From the NCBI RefSeq assembly GCF_000968195.1, contig NZ_FO704550.1, forward strand, positions 1,116,001-1,180,000: 64,000 nucleotides of DNA, read 5' to 3'. The notes under the pieces are model-generated. The model did not search any database and was not told the DNA's origin. It worked only from the letters and a program-made list of their open reading frames with translations. Positions 24,330 through 32,251 of the stretch are shown piece after piece (the first letter of the stretch is position 1; each line of letters starts with the position of its first letter). Made by a program: the position numbers and the translations under genes. The DNA comes from Xenorhabdus doucetiae (GTDB lineage Bacteria; Pseudomonadota; Gammaproteobacteria; Enterobacterales; Enterobacteriaceae).

Positions 24330-25325
24330 ATGAATATGGAAAAATTAGTGTCCCTTAGTGTAAAGCATAATGCTTCCGATCTGCATCTTTGTGTCGGGCA
24401 AGTTCCGGTTTTGCGTATCAACGGGGGGTTATATCCCCAAAGGCAACTGGCGGAAATTCAATCCCATTCCTTGCTGGCGTGGAGTGAGGGCATATTATCG
24501 GACGCGCAGAAACAGCAGTTACAGCAGCACGGCCATGTCGACTTTGTCGTCACCATGCCGGATAAACAGCGACTCAGGGGAAATCTGTTCTATCAGCAAT
24601 CGCACTTATCATTGGTATTGCGCTTGATTGCCGATAAGTGCCCGACATTGGAACAACTCTATGCGCCTGACATTATCCAGCAGCTTATTTTGCAGGAGAT
24701 GAGCGGGTTGATATTAGTGACAGGCGCGACGGGAAGCGGTAAATCCACGACGTTGGCAGCCATGATTCATGCCTTGAATAGCCAGACGTGTAAACACATC
24801 ATCACGCTGGAAGACCCCATCGAATTTGTTCACCAAAGCCGCAACTGTTTGATACAGCAAAGGCAGATTGGCAAGGATGTTGCGGATTATCAAACGGCAC
24901 TTAAAGGGGTATTACGGCAAGATCCTGATGTGATCCTGTTGGGCGAATTACGGGATAAAGAGACAATCCGGCTGGCGCTGACGGCGGCTGAAACGGGGCA
25001 CTTAGTCTTGTCAACACTGCATACCCGTGGAGCCATTCAGGCGGTCGATCGCTTGGTTGATGTTTTTTCCGCAGAAGAAAAAGGTTGGATTTGTAGCCAG
25101 TTGGCCGGAAGTTTAAAGGCAGTGATTTCCCAGCAATTGCTCCCGGCCAAAGACGGCGGCAGAGTGGCTGTTCATGAAGTCTTGGTCATCAATCAAGCGG
25201 TTAGCCATTTGATAAGAGAAGGCAAAAATCATCAAATAGCCTCACTTATGCAGACTGGCACTGCGGGTGGCATGCAAACTTACGAGCAAAGCCGACAACA
25301 ACGCCAGTTGTCGGGATTACTATAA
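24330..25325 (+). CDS. PilT-like twitching ATPase
   Basis: A 331-residue secretion-superfamily ATPase related to PilT, the type IV pilus retraction motor (E. coli homologue YggR 326). The Walker A motif is GATGSGKST (132-140), followed by the Asp box and HIITLEDPIEFVH, and Walker B ILLGELRDKETI. No pilin, PilB or PilC genes are nearby, so any pilus it serves is encoded elsewhere. It could instead be a relic, as suspected for YggR. It is convergent to ruvX, and the short gap holds a triple repeat. Confidence 0.92.
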   Translation: MNMEKLVSLSVKHNASDLHLCVGQVPVLRINGGLYPQRQLAEIQSHSLLAWSEGILSDAQKQQLQQHGHVDFVVTMPDKQRLRGNLFYQQSHLSLVLRLIADKCPTLEQLYAPDIIQQLILQEMSGLILVTGATGSGKSTTLAAMIHALNSQTCKHIITLEDPIEFVHQSRNCLIQQRQIGKDVADYQTALKGVLRQDPDVILLGELRDKETIRLALTAAETGHLVLSTLHTRGAIQAVDRLVDVFSAEEKGWICSQLAGSLKAVISQQLLPAKDGGRVAVHEVLVINQAVSHLIREGKNHQIASLMQTGTAGGMQTYEQSRQQRQLSGLL

Positions 25326-25329
25326 CTAT

Positions 25330-25377
25330 GGCTATGACAAATTCTGGCTATGACAAATTCTGGCTATGACAAATTCT
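25330..25377. repeat. 16-bp tandem repeat, three copies
   Basis: GGCTATGACAAATTCT occurs three times without change at 25330-25345, 25346-25361 and 25362-25377. The third copy encodes the last residues and stop of ruvX on the minus strand, so the array grew outward from the gene end. Copy number may vary between strains. Confidence 0.95.
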
Positions 25378-25804
25378 GTCGCTGGGTATAGTGCTGTTCA
25401 AACCAGCTTTCCAGAATAATCACCGCAGAAGCGGAATCAACCTTACCCTTATCCAGTGCCTTGTAGCCACCGTTATCAAACAGATGGGCGCGCGCTTCTA
25501 TGGTGGTTAATCGTTCATCGTGCAGCTCAACCTGTACGCCAAAACGCCCGTGTATGCGATTGGCGAACTTACGGGCTTGTGCGGTGACAGGTTGCTCTGT
25601 GCCATCCATATTGAGTGGCAGACCCACGATGACCAGCTCGGGCTGCCACTCTTTAAGCAGTTTGCCAATGAGTTCCCAATTGGGGGAGCCTTCGTTGGCT
25701 TTGAAAGAGGATAATGCCCTGGCTGTACCGGTGATTTCTTGCCCGATGGCAGCGCCAATACTGCGGGTTCCGAAATCAAAGGCAATAATTGTGCGGTTTT
25801 TCAT
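25364..25804 (-). CDS. ruvX: Holliday-junction resolvase-like / pre-16S rRNA nuclease
   Basis: A 146-residue RNase H-fold protein (YqgF; E. coli 138) needed for 16S rRNA 5'-end maturation. Acidic catalytic sites: IIAFDFGTRSIGAA near the N-terminus, HDERLTT mid-protein and VDSASAVIILE near the end. It overlaps yqgE by one base. Its last codons lie inside the 16-base tandem repeat, which adds the tail QRQNLS. Confidence 0.95.
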   Translation of the reverse strand: MKNRTIIAFDFGTRSIGAAIGQEITGTARALSSFKANEGSPNWELIGKLLKEWQPELVIVGLPLNMDGTEQPVTAQARKFANRIHGRFGVQVELHDERLTTIEARAHLFDNGGYKALDKGKVDSASAVIILESWFEQHYTQRQNLS

Positions 25805-26367
25805 CAGGCATGCCCCGCTTGCGATGCGAGATTGGCAATATTAATTCCCAGTAAAGAAGCCGCTTCACGCCAGCGAGCAGCGATAGGGGTATTGAAAATA
25901 ATGGCAGGTTCTGCGCTGACCGTCAGCCAACTGTTTTCCATAATCTCCTTTTCCAACTGACCCGTTTCCCAACTTGAATAGCCAAGGGTCATTAACACAT
26001 TTTCCGGTTGGCGGGGTGTGCCCAGTGCTTCCAGCATATCTTTGGATGTGGTGATCATGGTGTGCTCAGAAATCTGAATACTGGAACCAAAACCGGATTG
26101 TGGCGTATGTAAAATGAAACCGTGCTCCTCGGACAAGGGGCCGCCAGCCATCACTGGCCGATTGAGATTGATAGTATCGTCTCTATCTTTAGGGGTGATC
26201 TCTAACTTTTGTAAGATGCTTTGGATAGAAACTCGGGCTATCGGTTTATTGATAACTAACCCCATTGCCCCATTTTGATCATGTTCGCAGATATAAACTA
26301 CAGAACGATTGAAATAAGGATCAGAGAGCGAAGGCATGGCAATAAGAAAATGGTGCTGTAGATTCAT
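25804..26367 (-). CDS. yqgE: YqgE/AlgH family protein (UPF0301)
   Basis: A 187-residue protein (E. coli 187) of unknown function. Family text is HHFLIAMPSLSDPYFNRSVVYICEHDQNGAMGLVINKP in pieces, then GGPLSEEHGFILH and TLGYSSWETGQLE. No signal or membrane segment is present. It lies between gshB and ruvX as in E. coli, coupled to ruvX. A GCCCAC/GTGGGC hairpin (26409-26425) separates it from gshB. Confidence 0.94.
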   Translation of the reverse strand: MNLQHHFLIAMPSLSDPYFNRSVVYICEHDQNGAMGLVINKPIARVSIQSILQKLEITPKDRDDTINLNRPVMAGGPLSEEHGFILHTPQSGFGSSIQISEHTMITTSKDMLEALGTPRQPENVLMTLGYSSWETGQLEKEIMENSWLTVSAEPAIIFNTPIAARWREAASLLGINIANLASQAGHA

Positions 26368-26408
26368 GTGTTTTCTGATAATTATTTTGGCAATGTAAGA
26401 ATAACGTG

Positions 26409-26425
26409 GCCCACAGTATGTGGGC
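26409..26425. terminator. Small hairpin between gshB and yqgE
   Basis: GCCCAC (26409-26414), loop AGTAT, GTGGGC (26420-26425). A short stem that may attenuate transcription past gshB; there is no long T run on the minus strand. Confidence 0.35.
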
Positions 26426-26475
26426 TCTTATTATAAATGGCAAATGTTGTCAGGGAACGACCGTTATTTGGCCTG

Positions 26476-27435
26476 TTATGCTATCTGTTTTTCCAATCGT
26501 TTTTCGATAGCATCCATCAGCATGCCGGTAATGGAAATGTCTGGGAAAGCTGCTTCTATTTCACGTACGCAGGTTGGGCTGGTCACGTTGATCTCAGTTA
26601 ACCGGTCGCCAATGATATCCAGCCCGACAAAAATTAACCCTTTCTCTTTGAGTACAGGGGCGACGGCGCGGGCAATTGCCCAGTCACTTTCTGATAACGG
26701 GCGTGCTTCCCCGCGGCCGCCGGCGGCTAAATTACCCCGGGTTTCCCCTTGGGCAGGGATACGGGCAAGGCAGTAAGGCACAGGTTCGCCATCAACAACC
26801 AGTACGCGCTTATCGCCATCTTTAATGGCGGGCAGAAAATTTTGTGCCATGCAATAACGCTGGCCATGTTCAGTCAGCGTTTCAATAATCACACCTACAT
26901 TCGCGTCGTCTTGCTTCAAGCGGAAGATAGACGCGCCTCCCATGCCATCCAGGGGCTTAAAAATAACATCGCCATGTTTTTTATGGAATTCGCGTAAGTT
27001 TTTGGCATTACGGGTGACGAGTGTATCGGGTGTCCATTCCGGGAACCAAGCCGTAAACAGCTTTTCGTTACAGTCGCGCAGGCTTTGCGGCTTATTGACG
27101 ATCAGGCTGCCTTTGACCTCAGCGCGCTCCAGAATATAGGTCGCATAAATGTACTCAGTATCAAAAGGCGGATCTTTGCGCATCAAAATCACGTGCAAAG
27201 TATCGAGCGCGATCTCTTGCTCACCACCAAACTGATACCACTGTTGTGGATTTTCTTCTACCGTAAGTAAACGTGTGCGGGCGCGAGCCTCTCCCTGATG
27301 CAGGTAGAGATCATTCATTTCCATATAATGGATTTCCCACCCGCGTTTTTGTGCTTCCAGCAGCATGGCAAAACTAGTGTCTTTCTTGATGTTGATGGAT
27401 GAAATTGGGTCCATCACGATACCGAGCTTGATCAT
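26476..27435 (-). CDS. gshB: Glutathione synthetase
   Basis: A 319-residue ATP-grasp enzyme (E. coli 316) that joins gamma-glutamylcysteine and glycine. Motifs: VMDPISSIN, VNKPQSLRDCNEKLF, DVIFKPLDGMGGASIF for ATP, and VGLDIIGDRLTEINVTSPT at the metal site. It is downstream of rsmE by 9 bases with GGAG before its start, as in E. coli. Confidence 0.97.
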   Translation of the reverse strand: MIKLGIVMDPISSINIKKDTSFAMLLEAQKRGWEIHYMEMNDLYLHQGEARARTRLLTVEENPQQWYQFGGEQEIALDTLHVILMRKDPPFDTEYIYATYILERAEVKGSLIVNKPQSLRDCNEKLFTAWFPEWTPDTLVTRNAKNLREFHKKHGDVIFKPLDGMGGASIFRLKQDDANVGVIIETLTEHGQRYCMAQNFLPAIKDGDKRVLVVDGEPVPYCLARIPAQGETRGNLAAGGRGEARPLSESDWAIARAVAPVLKEKGLIFVGLDIIGDRLTEINVTSPTCVREIEAAFPDISITGMLMDAIEKRLEKQIA

Positions 27436-27444
27436 TTTTTCTCC

Positions 27445-28176
27445 TTAACCCAGATCACCGAAACGCACCTGTAATGCAGTAATTGCAGTGAGTGCCGTAG
27501 TTTCTGTCCTCAGGATGCGAGGCCCTAACAGGATATCAGTAAATTGATATTTTGCTGTCATTTCTATTTCTTCGGCAGACAACCCCCCTTCAGGCCCAAT
27601 CAGCAGGCGTACTTTTTCCACCGGAAGTGGGAGGGTATTGATGCTATGTTTGGCACGGGGATGCAGATTCAATTTTAGACTGCCATCGTTTTCCGCGCAC
27701 CAGGTTTCAAGTGACATCACGGGGCGAATTTCAGGGAGTTGATTACGCCCGCACTGTTCACAAGCAGCAATGGCTATTTTTTTCCATTGTTGTAATTTCT
27801 TCTCTAACCTTTCTGCATCCAGTTTTACCCCACAACGTTCAGACAGGAGTGGCGTAATCGTGTTGACACCCAGTTCAACGGATTTTTGGATGGTAAATTC
27901 CATTTTTTCACCACGGGACATGACTTGCCCCAGATGCAGGTTGAGTGGGGATTCATGATCGGAGAATGTGCCATCAAGAATAGCAACTTTGACGGTTTTT
28001 TTACTGGTTTCAGTGATAGTTGCATCAAAAACCTGATTACTGCCATCAAAGAGTTGCAATGCTTGCCCGTTGCCCATTCTCAGCACGCGACCAACGTGAT
28101 TGGCCGCATCATCGCTCAAATGGATTTCAGTTCCTGTTGAGAGCCGTTCAGGGTGATAGATGCGGGGAATTCGCAT
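27445..28176 (-). CDS. rsmE: 16S rRNA (uracil-N3-)-methyltransferase
   Basis: A 243-residue (E. coli 243) SPOUT methyltransferase that makes m3U1498 in 16S rRNA. The start MRIPRIYHPERL at 28176 is chosen by family length and by the Shine-Dalgarno-like AAGGAAAGAAG just upstream; 26 upstream codons are open but unsupported. The SAM knot is LLIGPEGGLSAEEIE and GPRILRTETTALTAI. First gene of the rsmE-gshB-yqgE-ruvX run. The neighbour endA found in E. coli is absent. Confidence 0.96.
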   Translation of the reverse strand: MRIPRIYHPERLSTGTEIHLSDDAANHVGRVLRMGNGQALQLFDGSNQVFDATITETSKKTVKVAILDGTFSDHESPLNLHLGQVMSRGEKMEFTIQKSVELGVNTITPLLSERCGVKLDAERLEKKLQQWKKIAIAACEQCGRNQLPEIRPVMSLETWCAENDGSLKLNLHPRAKHSINTLPLPVEKVRLLIGPEGGLSAEEIEMTAKYQFTDILLGPRILRTETTALTAITALQVRFGDLG

Positions 28177-28539
28177 ATTTCTTCTTTCCTTCTTTTTTCC
28201 GGATGCTTCCGGCATGGCGCAAACAGCCACATAACAACGTTGATTGATCGCCATGATAAATGAGCGTTGTTTGCGTGATCAAGTTATCTCTTGGCTTAAG
28301 CGATACAGGCTATCTTCTTGCGAGCTGGCTCGCATATTTATTTTGTGATTGCCTTTTTCGCTAAAAATCGATTGCCAATGACCGGAATAAAAAATTAATA
28401 TCCACCTTGTCCTGATTGAGGTCAGAAAATAAGGAAATAACGCAGTAACAGGGATGTTTTTATAAATGGATTTTGATTTCATCACAGATGAAAAAGGAAG
28501 GGATTCTATTTTAAATAACACTCCAAGATTGTAGAGGAT
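28177..28539. other. Intergenic region between rsmE and the prepilin peptidase
   Basis: About 360 bases without a supported gene. It contains a GCGAG/CTCGC hairpin near 28320-28332 (TTGCGAGCTGGCTCGCAT) and an 80-codon minus-strand frame that shows no family features. Both flanking promoters should be here. Confidence 0.4.
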
Positions 28540-28572
28540 TTCCTTATTCCTCGCGCTGCGAGGAATAAGGAA
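28540..28572. repeat. Perfect 15-bp palindromic hairpin
   Basis: TTCCTTATTCCTCGC (28540-28554), loop GCT, GCGAGGAATAAGGAA (28558-28572). It lies 27 bases before the prepilin peptidase gene, lacks a T run, and so is not a standard terminator. It could be a palindromic repeat or a 5' leader hairpin. Confidence 0.7.
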
Positions 28573-28599
28573 TCTTCATAAATTGAGTGTATCATTATT

Positions 28600-29082
28600 A
28601 TGCAAACCTATTTAATTAACGTCGATTATATAATAATTATGTTTTTCTGTAGCACCTTATTGTTATTGGCTGTTATCGACATTAAAACCTATTGCTTGCC
28701 GGACATTATCACGCTTCCTTTATTATGGATTGGGCTTTTATTTAATATCGATGGTCAATGGGTTTCGATAAAGAGTGCAATATATGGCGCCATATCAGGG
28801 TATCTTTTTTTGTGGTTTTTGTATTGGTTATGTCGATATACCTTAAATAAGGAGGGAATAGGTTATGGTGATCTTAAATTAACCGCAGCGATTGGCGCAT
28901 GGTTGGGGGTGGAAATAATACCCCTATTGATGCTGATGGCTTCATTATCCGGGCTGTTTGGATTTCTTATGATTAGTGTGAAAAGAAAATCTTTTCCTGA
29001 GTTTATCGCCTTTGGGCCTTATTTATGTTTATCTGCGATTGTGTTATTAGGGTGTGGTGTTGGCAGAGATAGTATTTGGTAA
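28600..29082 (+). CDS. A24-family prepilin peptidase, short form
   Basis: A 160-residue inner-membrane aspartic protease with about five hydrophobic segments. The two catalytic aspartates are D27 (LAVIDIKTYCLPD) and D91 (GIGYGDLKL). Full PilD/GspO proteins carry an N-terminal CxxC methylase domain and are about 225-290 residues; that part is absent, as in HofD/PppA-like short forms, so it would cleave but not methylate prepilins. No pilin genes are adjacent. It is AT-rich compared with rsmE and may have been acquired. It could serve type II secretion or pili elsewhere. Confidence 0.88.
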   Translation: MQTYLINVDYIIIMFFCSTLLLLAVIDIKTYCLPDIITLPLLWIGLLFNIDGQWVSIKSAIYGAISGYLFLWFLYWLCRYTLNKEGIGYGDLKLTAAIGAWLGVEIIPLLMLMASLSGLFGFLMISVKRKSFPEFIAFGPYLCLSAIVLLGCGVGRDSIW

Positions 29083-29228
29083 GGCATAAATATTTATAAA
29101 ATAGCAAAATGGATTTTGATACAAATATTATCATGGATTAGCACAAGTGTTTTTTCTACGTTAATTAAGGTGGTATTTAATATGTTATTATAATACTGGT
29201 TTTATTTGTTGGAATTGGTGTGGTTTAT

Positions 29229-29255
29229 ACGGGCGTGACTCCCTGCAACGCCCGT
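29229..29255. terminator. Terminator between convergent genes
   Basis: ACGGGCG (29229-29235) and CGCCCGT (29249-29255) with a 13-base loop, followed by GATAATTTTTAA. It lies between the prepilin peptidase and the MBL-fold gene. Confidence 0.6.
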
Positions 29256-29268
29256 GATAATTTTTAAT

Positions 29269-30153
29269 TTACTGAGGCCACTTCATTTCGCCTTTTAAGA
29301 CTTTGGCACTCAGTTCAAGGCTGGATTCGTCAGCAAGATCAGGGTAATGCTTTTTCATGGCGGCAATCAGCGCATTGGAATCTTTTGCTTGCGGTAACTC
29401 TTTTTCCAGTGTGGTCAGATAATTCTGGGTAAACGTCACGGAATCCAATGTCATTGAGGAATTCCCCAGATAGTGGCCGGGGACAACCGTATCAGGTTTC
29501 AGGCTCTTGATGCGATCCAAGGTTTGTAGCCAATGTTGGCGTGACGCTTTGGTCTGGGTATCGGCAATCCAGACATGAATATTGTCAGAAACCGTCACAC
29601 CACCCACAACGGCTTTCAATTTAGGCACCCAGACAAAAGTACGATCGGCGGCAGGGCCATTTAAACCTTCAACAATCAGTTTTTCACCATCAACAGTGAA
29701 GGAATTTCCTTGCAAGGGTTCTGGTACGACGATCTTTTTGGGAGCCTGATCAGCAAGAATGCCGCCCCAATAAGCCAGCTTACCGTCTTTGGTTGCATTG
29801 ATCGCTTTGATGGTTTCCGGTGAGGCAATGACTTTGGCGTCAGGGAAAGCGTCGGTGATCACATCAAGGCCAAAGTAAAAATCGGGATCAGATTGGCTGA
29901 TATAGATCGTTGTCAGTTTTTTGCCTGTTTGCTGGATCATGTTTACCAACGCTTGGGCATCATTTTTCTTAAATTGGGCATCGATCAGAACAACTTCATG
30001 ATCACCACTGATAATTTCAGAAGAGACGGGGAAGATGCCTTTTTCGCCGGGATTGTAGATATCCAACTTGAGATCAGCGGCTTGAGCCAGTGATGCCATT
30101 CCCAAAGAAAGGATCGCTGCCAGAGCGGTATTTAATGTTGTTTTGCGAGCCAT
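29269..30153 (-). CDS. Exported metallo-beta-lactamase-fold protein lacking metal histidines
   Basis: A 294-residue protein with a signal peptide (MARKTTLNTALAAILSLGMASLAQA), so periplasmic or secreted. The fold is visible: EVVLIDAQF, TTIYISQSDPDFYFG, ADRTFVWVPKLKAVVGG and VVPGHYLG. The HxHxDH zinc motif that should follow the YI strand reads SQSDPDF, so the usual metal site is absent, although a late PGH remains. Activity is therefore uncertain; it may bind rather than hydrolyse. It resembles the Vmh group of MBL-fold proteins, from memory. It is divergent from a LysR regulator 139 bases away, which probably controls it. Confidence 0.82.
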   Translation of the reverse strand: MARKTTLNTALAAILSLGMASLAQAADLKLDIYNPGEKGIFPVSSEIISGDHEVVLIDAQFKKNDAQALVNMIQQTGKKLTTIYISQSDPDFYFGLDVITDAFPDAKVIASPETIKAINATKDGKLAYWGGILADQAPKKIVVPEPLQGNSFTVDGEKLIVEGLNGPAADRTFVWVPKLKAVVGGVTVSDNIHVWIADTQTKASRQHWLQTLDRIKSLKPDTVVPGHYLGNSSMTLDSVTFTQNYLTTLEKELPQAKDSNALIAAMKKHYPDLADESSLELSAKVLKGEMKWPQ

Positions 30154-30292
30154 GGTCGAATTCCTGTATCAAAATGCGTGTGTGCTTGAATGACAGGTAT
30201 AATAAGTTGCATATTTCGATTTAAAAACCGCATAATCAGCAACTATTTGTTGCACAAATCGAGCTAATTAAGGCGAAAATAGGCTGGCTGAA

Positions 30293-31207
30293 ATGGATAG
30301 GATCACAGCAACACAAGTGTTTGTTACGATTGTCGAGCAAGGCAGCCTCATTGCGGCAGCGGAACGACTTGATATGTCGAGGGCCATGGTATCGCGATAT
30401 TTGGCTGAGATGGAAAAGTGGGCGGGCGTTCGCTTATTGCACCGTACAACACGTAAAATTAGCCTGACTTCGGCGGGTGAGAGTGCTTATCAACGCAGCC
30501 TTAAGTTAATGGAATTGGCAGAAGGCATACCCGTGCAGCAATCTTTGGAAGCGCAAACCCTGAGTGGATTATTGCGCGTCAGTTGTTCCCAATCGTTGGG
30601 TATGAGTGCGCTGGCGGTTGCCATTCCTGAATTTATGCGGATATATCCACAGATTGCCGTCAATCTGCAAATGGATAATAGGGCTGTCAATTTGGTCGAA
30701 GAACGCATTGATTTGGCGATCCGGATTACCAATAATCTGGAGCCTAATTTGATAGCCCGTCCATTATCGACTTGCCATTCCATTGTTTGTGCCGCGCCAT
30801 CTTATTTAGCGGGAAAATCGCTTCCCAAAAACCCGGCGGATTTAACCCTGCATAACTGCCTGACCTATAACTTTTTCGGTAAGAGTTTATGGGGATTTGA
30901 AAAGCAGCATGAGCACTATTCAGTACCGGTCAGTGGTACGTTAAGTGCCAATGAATCTACCGTATTAATGGAGGCCGCTTTGCAGGGGGCAGGAATTGCC
31001 ATGCAGCCTTACTATTCCGTTGCTTCTTATCTGATGTCAGGGCAGTTGGTGGAACTGCTGCCTGATTATCAACCTCAGGCAATGGGGATCTATGGTATTT
31101 ATGCCAGCCGCCAGAATATGCCGGCGACGTTGCGGGCGTTGCTGGATTTTCTGGTGGATTGGTTTGCCACATCACCTCACTGGCAACAATTAATGTTGAA
31201 ACGCTGA
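30293..31207 (+). CDS. LysR family transcriptional regulator
   Basis: A 304-residue regulator of the CrgA/DmlR-like group: HTH SLIAAAERLDMSRAMVSRYLAEME, then LLHRTTRKISLTSAGE, and an effector domain ending ALQGAGIAMQPYYSV. It is divergent from the MBL-fold gene and is its likely regulator. Its 3' end overlaps the convergent lysR gene by 18 bases, so transcripts of the two are partly antisense. Confidence 0.9.
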   Translation: MDRITATQVFVTIVEQGSLIAAAERLDMSRAMVSRYLAEMEKWAGVRLLHRTTRKISLTSAGESAYQRSLKLMELAEGIPVQQSLEAQTLSGLLRVSCSQSLGMSALAVAIPEFMRIYPQIAVNLQMDNRAVNLVEERIDLAIRITNNLEPNLIARPLSTCHSIVCAAPSYLAGKSLPKNPADLTLHNCLTYNFFGKSLWGFEKQHEHYSVPVSGTLSANESTVLMEAALQGAGIAMQPYYSVASYLMSGQLVELLPDYQPQAMGIYGIYASRQNMPATLRALLDFLVDWFATSPHWQQLMLKR

Positions 31208-32119
31208 GGCCAATTTTTCGGCAAATAGCGCCGCATGTTGTTTTAAATGCGTAATGAAAGCCTCAACGGGTTCTGAGGAGGGGCGATGGATGGGCTTGAT
31301 TAAACTGACGGTGAATGGAATGTCGATACTGAATGGACGCAGGCAAATTTTTGCGTTGTTAGCCAAATAATCCAGGGCAGTCAGCGGGTTGACGATGGAT
31401 ATGCCAATGCCTTCATTAATCATGGCACAAATGGAGGCGGCGCTGTGGGTTTCCATCACCATCTTGCGCTTGACCTGATGCTCAGTAAAGAGGGCATCAA
31501 TGAGTTGCCGATAACTGTCTGTGACTGACAGGCTGATAAATTTTTGCTGGTGAAAATCTGCCGGCGTCAGTTGTGATTTTTGACCGAGTGGGTGATTAAG
31601 GGGTAAAACGCAAACTTCATTTAACGTTATCAGCGTTTCCCGCTCAGTCCCTGCCGGTGTCTGTAAATGTTCAGTTAAGCCAATATCATGGCGCTGTGCT
31701 GAAAGCCACTCTTCCAACAGGGGAGACTCTTGCGGAATAATAGTCAGCTTGGCTTCGGGATAGTGTTCGATAAAGCTGCAACAGGCTTTTGGCAGCAGAG
31801 ATTGGGAGAACATGGGCAGGCAGGCGATGGACAATTGTGCCTGTTCAAATTGCCGGATGCTGTCAGCCGCATTGATGATCCTTTCCAGACCATAGTAAGA
31901 GCGCTGTACCTCGTCAAACAGGCGTAATCCTTGGGCGGTGGGAAACAGGCGTCCTTTAATCCGGTCAAATAATTTAAATTTCAATAATTGTTCAAGGCGT
32001 GCCAGTTCACGGCTGACGGTTGGCTGGGAAGTTTTCAGTAATAACGCGGCATCCGTTAAATTTTTGGTGGTCATTACCGCATGAAAAATTTCAATGTGCC
32101 GCCATGAGCAGGAGTGCAT
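31190..32119 (-). CDS. lysR: LysR, activator of lysA
   Basis: A 309-residue regulator whose opening WRHIEIFHAVMTTKNLTDAA and HTH TSQPTVSRELARLE match E. coli LysR closely. It activates lysA and senses diaminopimelate and lysine. The start at 32119 is chosen by family alignment; the frame is open 14 codons further. It is divergent from lysA across a 132-base gap, the same layout as E. coli. Confidence 0.93.
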   Translation of the reverse strand: MHSCSWRHIEIFHAVMTTKNLTDAALLLKTSQPTVSRELARLEQLLKFKLFDRIKGRLFPTAQGLRLFDEVQRSYYGLERIINAADSIRQFEQAQLSIACLPMFSQSLLPKACCSFIEHYPEAKLTIIPQESPLLEEWLSAQRHDIGLTEHLQTPAGTERETLITLNEVCVLPLNHPLGQKSQLTPADFHQQKFISLSVTDSYRQLIDALFTEHQVKRKMVMETHSAASICAMINEGIGISIVNPLTALDYLANNAKICLRPFSIDIPFTVSLIKPIHRPSSEPVEAFITHLKQHAALFAEKLASAFQH

Positions 32120-32251
32120 AGATTTGTCTCTTTGAGTAAAAAACAGGCATAACGATATCACAAATGAATAGGTTATGGCTAAATGGATATTTTTCTTCCT
32201 GCCTTATTATTGCCAATAATGAAGGATCTGCTGATTTTGTGAGGTGCTTCA

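Noticed and set aside
24330..25325. Evidence for a local type IV pilus operon
   Set aside because: Only a PilT-like ATPase and, 3.3 kb away, a prepilin peptidase are present; no pilin or assembly gene is in the window.
25330..25377. Possible CRISPR array
   Set aside because: The three 16-base units are directly joined with no spacers, so it is a tandem repeat.
28279..28521. 80-codon minus-strand frame upstream of rsmE
   Set aside because: No RBS, no recognisable domain, AT-rich spacer composition.
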